From assembly GCA_004214175.1 (NCBI GenBank), contig SGZH01000005.1:1-52764 (forward strand): a stretch of DNA of 52,764 nt. Direction: 5' to 3'. Below, in pieces: positions 26,493 through 34,538 of this stretch; the stretch's first letter is position 1, and every line of letters starts with the position of its first letter. Both the position numbers and the translations under genes were made by a program. Below the pieces are notes generated by a model. It was not told where the DNA came from, did not search any database, and worked only from the letters and a program-made list of their open reading frames with translations. The stretch is from Flavobacteriales bacterium (GTDB lineage: Bacteria > Bacteroidota > Bacteroidia > Flavobacteriales > Flavobacteriaceae).

Positions 26493-27077
26493 TCAATATA
26501 GTTCAACTACAACTTCATTTTTACGATTAAATATTTCGTAAGGAGGATTGTATCCAAAAAAATAGAATTGGTTTTTATAGGAGATGTTTTTAGCTTCTAA
26601 AGCTAATTTTAATTTTTGCTTATATTGTTCGATATTTTCATCATTAGCCCAACCTGTAAAACTGATTGCAGCAATTTTTTTTAAGGGTTCTTCCACAAAA
26701 TTTATTTGCGATTGATTTGGTTTAGGGAGTGTTTTTTTATTAAATTCTCTTGGAACCATAAACATCATAGTAACGGAATCTTCAATAGTCATAACAACGG
26801 GAGAAGTCATTGCTATTTTTTTATTTTTATTATTATCACCAAATATATAGCCAGCTAAAATTGAAAACCCTTTTCTAGAAGAGTTTTTATAGTCATTTGA
26901 TGAAAGCTTTACTGATGTAAATAAGCTTGCCTCATAGTTTCTTATTTCAAAATTTTCATGTTTTTTTATAACTTTATACGTGTAAGATTCAATGTTTTTT
27001 CTACTTCTGTATGCAAAGACTTGGACAATAACGAATACTGATAAAATTACTCCTAGAATAATTAATGATATTTTCAT
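26493..27077 (-). CDS. SOUL heme-binding family protein
   Basis: 194 aa. N-terminal membrane segment (ISLIILGVILSVFVIVQVFAY) followed by the SOUL/HBP domain: YTYKVIKKHENFEIRNYEASLFTSV, KGFSILAGYIFGDNNKNKKIAMTSPVVM, MMFMVPREFNKKTLPKP and the GYNPPYEIFNRKNEVVVEL ending. Animal and plant members bind heme or tetrapyrroles; bacterial members have no settled role. Likely anchored with the domain in the periplasm. Lies between recG and pheT on the same strand with gaps of 65 and 74 bases, so an operon is possible but not clear. Confidence 0.86.
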   Translation of the reverse strand: MKISLIILGVILSVFVIVQVFAYRSRKNIESYTYKVIKKHENFEIRNYEASLFTSVKLSSNDYKNSSRKGFSILAGYIFGDNNKNKKIAMTSPVVMTIEDSVTMMFMVPREFNKKTLPKPNQSQINFVEEPLKKIAAISFTGWANDENIEQYKQKLKLALEAKNISYKNQFYFFGYNPPYEIFNRKNEVVVELY

Positions 27078-27142
27078 TTTCTTTATAATTTAACTTTGGG
27101 TCTAATTTACAGCTTTACTTTTAAGTTGATAAGTTAGTGTTC

Positions 27143-29248
27143 TTATGATATAAAGTTCCATATGTTTTTATATTTTGTCAATTGTATATACGTCATTTTA
27201 ATCGGTAAATTTTTAGATAATGAAAGGGAGGGGTCATTTCTTAGTGTATCGCTTGCTATATTTCTAGCTATATTTAATATATCATGATCCTTTACTATAT
27301 CTGCTATTCGAAGATTTAAAACTCCACTTTGTTGAGTACCCATCAGGTCTCCAGGACCTCTTAATTTTAAATCTACTTCTGCAATTTCAAAACCATCACT
27401 AGTTTTTACCATGGTTTTTATTCTTGTCTTAGCATTATCAGATAATTTATGACTCGTCATTAGTATGCAATAGCTTTGATCTGCACCTCTACCCACTCGA
27501 CCTCTTAGTTGGTGTAGTTGAGATAAACCAAAACGTTCAGAGCTTTCAATCATCATTACACTCGCATTTGGGATGTTAACGCCAACTTCAATCACAGTAG
27601 TCGCAATCATGATCTGAGTTTCTCCTTTTAAAAAGCGGTTCATCTCAAAATCTTTATCTTTTGATTTCATTTTTCCATGAACGATAGAAATTTGATAGGT
27701 TGGTTTTTGAAATTCTCTTGAGATACTCTCAAAGCCATCCATAAGATCCTTGTAATCTAGAGCTTCGCTTTCTTGTATGAGAGGATAAACAATATAAACT
27801 TGTCTTCCTTTAGAAATTTCATCTCTAATAAATTTAAAAACACGTAGTCTATTTGCGTCAAATCGATGTACTGTTTTAATCTCTTTTCGTCCTGGAGGAA
27901 GTTCATCAATTATTGAAATATCTAGGTCTCCATAAATACTCATTGCAAGTGTTCTTGGAATAGGTGTAGCAGTCATTACTAAAATGTGAGGAGGGAGGGT
28001 GTTTTTATGCCAAAGTTTACTTCGCTGTGCAACTCCAAATCGATGTTGTTCATCTATAATTGCTAGACCTAAATTTTTAAATTTGACCTTATCTTCAAGT
28101 AATGCATGAGTCCCAATTAGAAGATTAATCTCTCCGTTTTCTAGTTTTTTGTATATTTTTTTTCTATCTGAAGTTTTTGTTGAACCAGTTAGAATAAATA
28201 TACTGATATTAAGGTTTTTACATAATTCAATTAATCCGTTATAGTGTTGGACTGACAAAATTTCAGTTGGAGCCATTAAACAAGCTTGAAATCCATTGTC
28301 AATGGCTATTAATACTGACATTAAAGCTACTATTGTTTTACCTGAACCTACATCCCCTTGCAACAACCGATTCATTTGTGCAAAACTTCCTAAATCAGAT
28401 CTAATTTCTTTGATAACTCGTTTTTGTGCAGTGGTTAATTTGAAGGGTAAATAATTTTTATAAAATAAGTTAAAATTATCCCCGATCTTAGAGAATGGAT
28501 ACCCTTTAATTTTTGATTTATGGAGTAGATTTTTACGTATTAATTGTAATTGAATGTAAAAAAATTCTTCAAATTTTAATCGATATTGAGCCCTGGAGAG
28601 TAAGTGTTGATTTTGAGGGAAATGGATGTTTATAAGTGCTTCTTTTTTTGATAATAACTTAAGGTCTTCTAGAATATTTATTGATAGCGTTTCAACGATA
28701 TAATGTTTAGACTCAGCGAATAAATTTTCCATTAGGTTATTTATTACCCTATTTGAAATTCCTCGAGAGGATAATAGCTCCGTCGAGGGGTATACTGGTT
28801 GCATAGCCGGACGTAAACTTTTTTCGTAATTTTTTAATGTTTCTAATTCTGGATGTGGCATAGAATATGCTCCGTTAAACCAGTTGGTTTTACCAAAAAT
28901 AACATAAGATATATTAAGTTTTAAATTTTCTTTTATCCACTTATGCCCTTTAAACCAGACTAACTCCATTGTTCCTGAATCATCTTTAAAATTGGCAATC
29001 AAGCGTTTTTTGTTTTTTTTAGTAACAGTTTTAATTTTTGTTATTTTACCGATAATTTGTACTTCTGCATTGGTTTTTTGTAGTTGGCTAATTTTATAAA
29101 ATTGAGTACGATCTAAATAACGATTTGGAAAAAGATTCACTAAGTCTTGAAAAGTAAATATTCCTAATTCTTTTTTTAACAAATCTGCTCTATTGGGCCC
29201 TACACCTTTTAGATATTCAATTGAAGTTTGAAAAAAATTTGAATTCAC
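27143..29248 (-). CDS. recG: ATP-dependent DNA helicase RecG
   Basis: 701 aa helicase that reverses stalled forks and migrates Holliday junctions. N-terminal wedge domain with OB fold (~60-140; VQIIGKITKIKTVTKKNKKR), then superfamily 2 motor: Walker A RLLQGDVGSGKTIVALM, DEQH box AIIDEQHRFGVAQRSKLW, motif III TATPIPRTLAMSIYGDLD, motif VI QLRGRVGRGADQSYC, and the RecG tail MKTSDGFEIAEVDLKLRGPGD in part. Complete. Confidence 0.96.
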   Translation of the reverse strand: MNSNFFQTSIEYLKGVGPNRADLLKKELGIFTFQDLVNLFPNRYLDRTQFYKISQLQKTNAEVQIIGKITKIKTVTKKNKKRLIANFKDDSGTMELVWFKGHKWIKENLKLNISYVIFGKTNWFNGAYSMPHPELETLKNYEKSLRPAMQPVYPSTELLSSRGISNRVINNLMENLFAESKHYIVETLSINILEDLKLLSKKEALINIHFPQNQHLLSRAQYRLKFEEFFYIQLQLIRKNLLHKSKIKGYPFSKIGDNFNLFYKNYLPFKLTTAQKRVIKEIRSDLGSFAQMNRLLQGDVGSGKTIVALMSVLIAIDNGFQACLMAPTEILSVQHYNGLIELCKNLNISIFILTGSTKTSDRKKIYKKLENGEINLLIGTHALLEDKVKFKNLGLAIIDEQHRFGVAQRSKLWHKNTLPPHILVMTATPIPRTLAMSIYGDLDISIIDELPPGRKEIKTVHRFDANRLRVFKFIRDEISKGRQVYIVYPLIQESEALDYKDLMDGFESISREFQKPTYQISIVHGKMKSKDKDFEMNRFLKGETQIMIATTVIEVGVNIPNASVMMIESSERFGLSQLHQLRGRVGRGADQSYCILMTSHKLSDNAKTRIKTMVKTSDGFEIAEVDLKLRGPGDLMGTQQSGVLNLRIADIVKDHDILNIARNIASDTLRNDPSLSLSKNLPIKMTYIQLTKYKNIWNFIS

Positions 29249-29277
29249 AAGAATAAATTTATTTAATCTTAATTATA

Positions 29278-29297
29278 TTGTAATTTGCAAACTACAA
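29278..29297. repeat. 20-bp near-perfect palindrome in the recG / PNGase F-like divergent promoter region
   Basis: TTGTAaTTTGCAAAcTACAA: every pair matches but one. It lies 30 bases from each start codon region of two divergent genes, and each half carries a TAnTTTGC that resembles a -7 element short by one base. It may be an operator or overlapping divergent promoter halves. Confidence 0.55.
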
Positions 29298-29326
29298 TTT
29301 TTTATAAACCTTAAAAAAATAATTTC

Positions 29327-31609
29327 ATGAAAAAATATTACTTTTTACTTGTTTTATTAATCAGTATAAAATCATGGGCCCAATGTGATATATCTCTTTT
29401 AAACTCAGATTCCTGGACAGTAGTTTATACTGATAGTGAATGGTCTGCAGACTATTTAGGTGAATTTGCGATTGATGGAGACCCTTCTTCTATCTGGCAT
29501 ACTGGTAGTGGAGTACCTTATCCTCACGAGATACAAGTTGATTTAGGGGCTGAGTACCCGGTTTCTGGTATTGGTATTTTGCCGCGACAGAGTCCTACAA
29601 ATGCAAAAGTTAAAGATCATGAGATTTTTTTAAGTAACGATGGTATTTCTTGGTTAGTTCAGGGTGGGGGAACTTTTAATTATATAGATGATAGTGATAC
29701 AGCTTTAAAACAGTCTACTTTTCATGCGGTTGATGCAAGATATCTAAAAATTATTGGACTTTCAGGTTACGCTGATGATTATATGGCTATAGCAGAATTA
29801 GAAGTTTACCAAGATTTACTTTGTTCACCTACTGGTCAAAATAATCAACTAATCACTTTTGAGGAGATATCTGATAAAGGGACTGAGGATGATCCTTTTG
29901 AGGTGATTGCATCTTCAAATTACGGATTAGACCTTACTTTTGAAATTGTATCAGGTCCAGCATCAGTTAATAACAATATAATTACATTAACCGGAGCTCC
30001 AGGAGTTGTTGAGTTAAAAGCTACACAAGCTGGGAATGAGGATTATTATCCATCAGAAAATTCTACTTATTTTGAAGTTATTGATCTGTCTTTGTATTAT
30101 CCGGAGGTAACAACTTCATTCATAGATGATTTTCCGCTAGAAATGCCCTCTTTGATGGCATATCCTATTTATATAAATTCTTCAATAATTATATCAGATG
30201 ACTTAATCGATATTCAACAAGTGGATTTACTTATTGGAGGAGAGACTTTTACTGCTGAAGAACAAAATGGTTTTTATTACCATCTTTGGACTCCCACTTC
30301 TTATGGAAGTCATACAATAGATATAAAAGCAATTGCTAGCAATGGAAATGAGTCGATAATTACAAGAAACATTGATGTTACAGATTCTTATGCTACTCAA
30401 ACAGTTGGAACTTTAGAGGATATAGTTATCGAATTTGGAGGAGAAAATAGTCGTTGGTATTACGGAACCTACAACCTACCTCAATTTGTTGGAGTTTATA
30501 ACAATTTAAATGCTTTTTTAGATGTAGAATGCCCTAACATTTCAGGTGGTTGCGATGATTGGGACCGATGGGCACATATCGATATAAAAGCTCCAGACGG
30601 AAACTGGGTACAGTTGATCCGATATATAACACCCTATGGGGTTGGATGCGATCACGAATTAGATGTAACGGATTATTCTTCTTTATTACAAGGCCAAGTA
30701 GAATTTAGAGTTTTTATTGATACCTGGGGAACAGGAGGTTGGCAACTAACTTTAGATATCGATTATACTGTAGGAATACCAACTTTTCCTTACAGCACAG
30801 TTACAGAAACTTGGGATGGAAGTTATAGTTTTGGTAATCCAGCGAATTTACAGCCAGTAGAAACTTATACTGCTGGTCTTACAGATGAGGTTGAGGCATC
30901 TTTTTTAAGATTATCTAATACGGGTCACGGTTGGGGAAGTAATAATACAGGAAATGCTGCAGAATTTTTTAGTGCCTATCATTATATTGATGTAGATAGT
31001 GAACAAATTTTTATTCAACACTTATGGAACTATTGCAACCCTAATCCCGACAATTGTACAGGGCAACAAGGTACATGGCAGTATAACAGGGCAGGCTGGT
31101 GCCCTGGGGCTATTGCACCTCCACATATTTACGATTTAACACCTTATATCGGAACCTCTATTGATATAGACTATCGTTTTCATCCTACTTATGAAGATTT
31201 TTGTCATCCAAATAATCCGGAATGTATTTCTGGTGTAACCTGCTCAGATTGTAATGATGGTTATAACCCTGTATATTACGTGGATGGTCAAATAATTAAC
31301 TATAGTAGTCAGCCCATTGTTTATGGAAATTATTTAGGAATTAATTCTACTAATGAATTAATTTTTAATGTTTCTGTCTATCCAAATCCCTCAAACGGGT
31401 TTTTTAATATTCATACTGATAGTTTTGATGGTAATACAAGGGTTACTGTGTATTCTATAGATGGAAGTTTAATCAAATCTTATTATTTTAATTCTAGCTC
31501 AGAGATGTCTAATACAAAGTTTGATTTATCCAATCTTTCTTCCGGCATTTATTTTGTTAATATTGATAATAATAAAGGTACTGGAACTAAGAAAATAATA
31601 ATTGATTAA
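29327..31609 (+). CDS. Secreted PNGase F-like protein with discoidin domain and T9SS sorting domain
   Basis: 760 aa. Order: signal peptide (KKYYFLLVLLISIKSWAQ); F5/8 type C (discoidin) carbohydrate-binding domain ~20-160 (AIDGDPSSIWHTGSG, VDLGAEYPVSGIGILPRQ); two Ig-like modules ~165-350; a peptide-N-glycosidase F region ~355-670 (VECPNISGGCDDWDRWAHI, LIRYITPYGVGCDHELDVTD, YNRAGWCPGAIAPP); T9SS C-terminal sorting domain ~680-760 (VSVYPNPSNGFFNIHTDSF). Compared with recalled PNGase F, Asp60 matches Asp413 and Glu206 matches Glu546, while Glu118 is replaced by Asp465. It probably removes N-glycans from glycoproteins, or binds them if the swap impairs catalysis. Exported and anchored by the T9SS, to which PorQ belongs. 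Confidence 0.85.
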   Translation: MKKYYFLLVLLISIKSWAQCDISLLNSDSWTVVYTDSEWSADYLGEFAIDGDPSSIWHTGSGVPYPHEIQVDLGAEYPVSGIGILPRQSPTNAKVKDHEIFLSNDGISWLVQGGGTFNYIDDSDTALKQSTFHAVDARYLKIIGLSGYADDYMAIAELEVYQDLLCSPTGQNNQLITFEEISDKGTEDDPFEVIASSNYGLDLTFEIVSGPASVNNNIITLTGAPGVVELKATQAGNEDYYPSENSTYFEVIDLSLYYPEVTTSFIDDFPLEMPSLMAYPIYINSSIIISDDLIDIQQVDLLIGGETFTAEEQNGFYYHLWTPTSYGSHTIDIKAIASNGNESIITRNIDVTDSYATQTVGTLEDIVIEFGGENSRWYYGTYNLPQFVGVYNNLNAFLDVECPNISGGCDDWDRWAHIDIKAPDGNWVQLIRYITPYGVGCDHELDVTDYSSLLQGQVEFRVFIDTWGTGGWQLTLDIDYTVGIPTFPYSTVTETWDGSYSFGNPANLQPVETYTAGLTDEVEASFLRLSNTGHGWGSNNTGNAAEFFSAYHYIDVDSEQIFIQHLWNYCNPNPDNCTGQQGTWQYNRAGWCPGAIAPPHIYDLTPYIGTSIDIDYRFHPTYEDFCHPNNPECISGVTCSDCNDGYNPVYYVDGQIINYSSQPIVYGNYLGINSTNELIFNVSVYPNPSNGFFNIHTDSFDGNTRVTVYSIDGSLIKSYYFNSSSEMSNTKFDLSNLSSGIYFVNIDNNKGTGTKKIIID

Positions 31610-31668
31610 ATAAATTATCAGAACTTGTATTAAAAGATTATTTTTAAAATTGAAATAATCTTTTTTTT

Positions 31669-33783
31669 ATGAAAATTAATTTTTGGATTGAATCAATTGC
31701 AACATTTGTCTATAATAAAGTTTTTTTAAGCTTATTGATATTCATAATTGGTTTTTTTACTTCTTATTCTCAACAAACCGAAAAAGTTGATTTCATAAAT
31801 ATTAATGCAACGGTACAACCAATATTTACTGAAAAAAAAGTTAAAGCTACTGCAACTTATACTTTTAAAATTTTAAAAAACTGCGATTCAATTTATTTGG
31901 ATGCACCCAATATTATTTTATTGAGTACTAAAAATTTTAATTCAGAAATTAAAGTGATATCAAAAAATAAAAAAATATGGTTATTCGCTGATTTTAAATT
32001 AAATAAGACATACAAGATTTCATTTAGTTATGAGGCTATTCCAAAAAAAGCCTTATACTTTTTTAAAAATCAGATATGGACTCAAGGTCAAGGTAAATAC
32101 ACCTCTAACTGGCTACCTAGTATCAATGATATGAATGATAAAATTTGGTTTCATATAAGTTATATAATTCCTTCTGAAAAAAAAATGGTAGCAAATGGTG
32201 TTTTAAAATCAATTACTAAAAAAGAAAAATTTAGTATTTGGGAATATAAAATGACTAACCCAATATCTAGTTATTTGGTGGCATTTGCAGTTGGAGATTT
32301 TTCAAAAAAAATCATAAAATCAAGCAGTAAAATTCCAATTGAATTATATTATCCAACCAATGACTCTCTTTATTTTGAAACTACCTATCGATATTCCGAG
32401 AAAATTTTTAATTTTTTAGAAAATGAAATTGGTTTTAAATATCCATGGGCAAATTACAAACAAGTTCCTCTACATGATTTTATGTACGCTGGAATGGAAA
32501 ATACTTCTGCTACTTTTTTTTCCGATGATTTTATAGTCGATTCAATAGGGTTTAATGATAGAAATTACATCAATGTTAATGCTCATGAATTAGCACATCA
32601 ATGGTTTGGTAATTTAGTTACCGAACAATCGAGTTCAGATCATTGGTTACATGAGGGTTTTGCTAGTTATTTTGCGTTATTGGCGGAAAAAGAAATTTTT
32701 GGAGAAGATTATTATTATTGGGAATTATATCAATCTGCTGAACAACTAAGATCTCTGAGTGAAGAAGGAAAAGGAGAGGCTTTAAATGATCCACAAGGAA
32801 GCTCAATAACTTTTTATGAAAAGGGTGCTTGGGCATTACATATTCTTAGAGAAAAAGTTGGCGATAAGGTATTTAAAAAAGGAATAAAAAATTATTTGTT
32901 TAAGTATCAATTTCAAAATGTAAAAATTAAGGATTTTCTGATCGAAATAGAGCTAGTTTATAGAATGAATTTAAATGATTATGAAAATGATTGGATAAGC
33001 CAAACTGAATTTCAATATGAACAAGTATACATTTCCTTAATGAAATCGAAATTTATGAGGGATTACTTTAATCTTTTATCTCTTAGACCACTCTCTATTT
33101 CTTCGAAAATAATTGATTTTGAAAAAGCATTAAATTCTTCAAATGATTTTCTTGGGCAAGAAGTTGTGTATCAACTTCAAAATGAACCGATTTCAAAAAC
33201 ATTGCCATTTTATAAAAAGGCTTTCCAAACAAATAACATAAAAATTAGACAAGCTATTGCACTGTCTATGGATAAAATACCAACGGAATTAAAAACAGAT
33301 TATGAAAGTCTGTTAAATGATAAGTCTTATATAACACAAGAAATTGCTTTCGGGAATTTATGCGCAAACTTTTATACTGAACGACCTAAATATTTAAATA
33401 AAATCGATAAAGTTATTGGTTTTAGAGATAATAATGTAAGACAGTTCTGGTTGTTTATGGCTATAATTACAAAGAAGTATAAACCAGAAAAAAAAGATTT
33501 ATATATCAACGAACTAAAGCAATATTCGTCTTCAAATTATGGATATGCAGTTAGAAAGAAAGCATTTGAGTTTATTGATTATTTAAACCTATGGGATCAT
33601 GAAACTATTTATAATTTGATCAATGCAAGTCAGCACCACTATTGGAAATTTAGAGCTTCCTCTAGAAAAATATTAAATAAATTATTAACAAATGAAACCT
33701 TTAAAAAACAAATAATTTTATTAAGAAATACATTGGATGATAAAAGCCAAAATTTTTTAAGTAAAGTGCTGGAAGAAAATTAA
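31669..33783 (+). CDS. M1 family aminopeptidase
   Basis: 704 aa zinc peptidase. Exon-anchored exopeptidase motif YAGMENTSATFF (GAMEN type), zinc motif HELAHQWFG at residues 306-310 with the third ligand Glu329 in LHEGFASYF (HExxH-x18-E), and the catalytic Tyr region FYEKGAWALHILREKVG. N-terminal hydrophobic stretch (FLSLLIFIIGFFTSYSQ, about residues 19-35) reads as a long signal peptide, so it acts in the periplasm or outside. The C-terminal third is helical. No T9SS tail. Follows the PNGase F-like gene by 59 bases with the same orientation; whether they form one transcript is unclear. Its stop overlaps the stop of the opposite gene by four bases. Confidence 0.9.
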   Translation: MKINFWIESIATFVYNKVFLSLLIFIIGFFTSYSQQTEKVDFININATVQPIFTEKKVKATATYTFKILKNCDSIYLDAPNIILLSTKNFNSEIKVISKNKKIWLFADFKLNKTYKISFSYEAIPKKALYFFKNQIWTQGQGKYTSNWLPSINDMNDKIWFHISYIIPSEKKMVANGVLKSITKKEKFSIWEYKMTNPISSYLVAFAVGDFSKKIIKSSSKIPIELYYPTNDSLYFETTYRYSEKIFNFLENEIGFKYPWANYKQVPLHDFMYAGMENTSATFFSDDFIVDSIGFNDRNYINVNAHELAHQWFGNLVTEQSSSDHWLHEGFASYFALLAEKEIFGEDYYYWELYQSAEQLRSLSEEGKGEALNDPQGSSITFYEKGAWALHILREKVGDKVFKKGIKNYLFKYQFQNVKIKDFLIEIELVYRMNLNDYENDWISQTEFQYEQVYISLMKSKFMRDYFNLLSLRPLSISSKIIDFEKALNSSNDFLGQEVVYQLQNEPISKTLPFYKKAFQTNNIKIRQAIALSMDKIPTELKTDYESLLNDKSYITQEIAFGNLCANFYTERPKYLNKIDKVIGFRDNNVRQFWLFMAIITKKYKPEKKDLYINELKQYSSSNYGYAVRKKAFEFIDYLNLWDHETIYNLINASQHHYWKFRASSRKILNKLLTNETFKKQIILLRNTLDDKSQNFLSKVLEEN

Positions 33784-34304
33784 AATAATTCACTCACCTC
33801 TTTTTTTAATAATAGTAAAGCTTTATGAGATGGTGTTTCCTCATCGATAAAGTGATTTAATAAAAATGCTCTTAATTTTTCTGAATTATCCACTTTTTTA
33901 TTCATTCCTGATTGTCTTAGAACCTGAATAGTTGCATTTTTAGCTGCGGTAATAAGATTCCAGCATTCTGGACTTACATATATTTGTTGGGATAAATTAT
34001 GTTCGTACTCATTATCAATATTTTGTATTAATAAAGTCTCATATTTTTGTAATTCATCAGAGTATGGTTTTACTCTAAGTAATAGTTTATTGGGGTCAAT
34101 ACGCTCTAAAAATAGAGTTAAACGTTCATATGCTTTTAATCGAATTGGTAATATCTTTTTCTGTGCTTCTTTTTGTATTAAATAGCGTCTTCTCCCTTCT
34201 TCATTTGCCGTATGACTTTTGAAAAAATAAAATGCTACTAAACCTACTACAATAGCTGGTAACAAATAAGAAAAATAACTTAAAACAACTGTAATGTCTT
34301 CCAT
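33780..34304 (-). CDS. Conserved membrane-anchored protein, DUF7935-like
   Basis: 174 aa. One membrane segment at the N-terminus (FSYLLPAIVVGLVAFYFF), then a helical soluble part with EEGRRRYLIQKEAQKKILPIRLKAYERLTLFLERI. I know this as a flavobacterial family of unknown role (DUF7935 from memory). It has a good promoter of its own and is found as a single gene here between M1 peptidase and the helicase. Function not assigned. Confidence 0.75.
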   Translation of the reverse strand: MEDITVVLSYFSYLLPAIVVGLVAFYFFKSHTANEEGRRRYLIQKEAQKKILPIRLKAYERLTLFLERIDPNKLLLRVKPYSDELQKYETLLIQNIDNEYEHNLSQQIYVSPECWNLITAAKNATIQVLRQSGMNKKVDNSEKLRAFLLNHFIDEETPSHKALLLLKKEVSELF

Positions 34305-34322
34305 AAATAATTATCTATTTAA

Positions 34323-34353
34323 CAAATTTACAGTGTTTAATTTTATTTTACAA
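34323..34353 (-). promoter_or_regulatory. Promoter of the DUF7935-like gene (TTG-N20-TAAATTTG on minus strand)
   Basis: On the minus strand, TTG (34353-34351), twenty bases, TAAATTTG (34330-34323); exact -7 element. Transcription would start near 34316, about a dozen bases before the ATG at 34304. Confidence 0.6.
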
Positions 34354-34461
34354 TATTGATACTAACAATCTAGAAGTTTTAAAATAATATACGGTGACTA
34401 TAAATTGGTCAGAAAAATGTTTAGACAACTAGGTATTTATTTTTTAAAAACTGTTTATAAA

Positions 34462-34489
34462 TTGTATATAAACCATTGAAATAATTTTG
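34462..34489 (+). promoter_or_regulatory. Promoter of the helicase gene (TTG-N17-TAATTTTG)
   Basis: TTG 34462-34464, seventeen bases, TAATTTTG 34482-34489, exact -7 element. Start near 34496, leader about 43 bases before the TTG start codon at 34539. Confidence 0.6.
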
Positions 34490-34538
34490 ATATTTTCTTT
34501 AATTTCACAGCGATTATCCTCAAGAACACCTCTTAACA

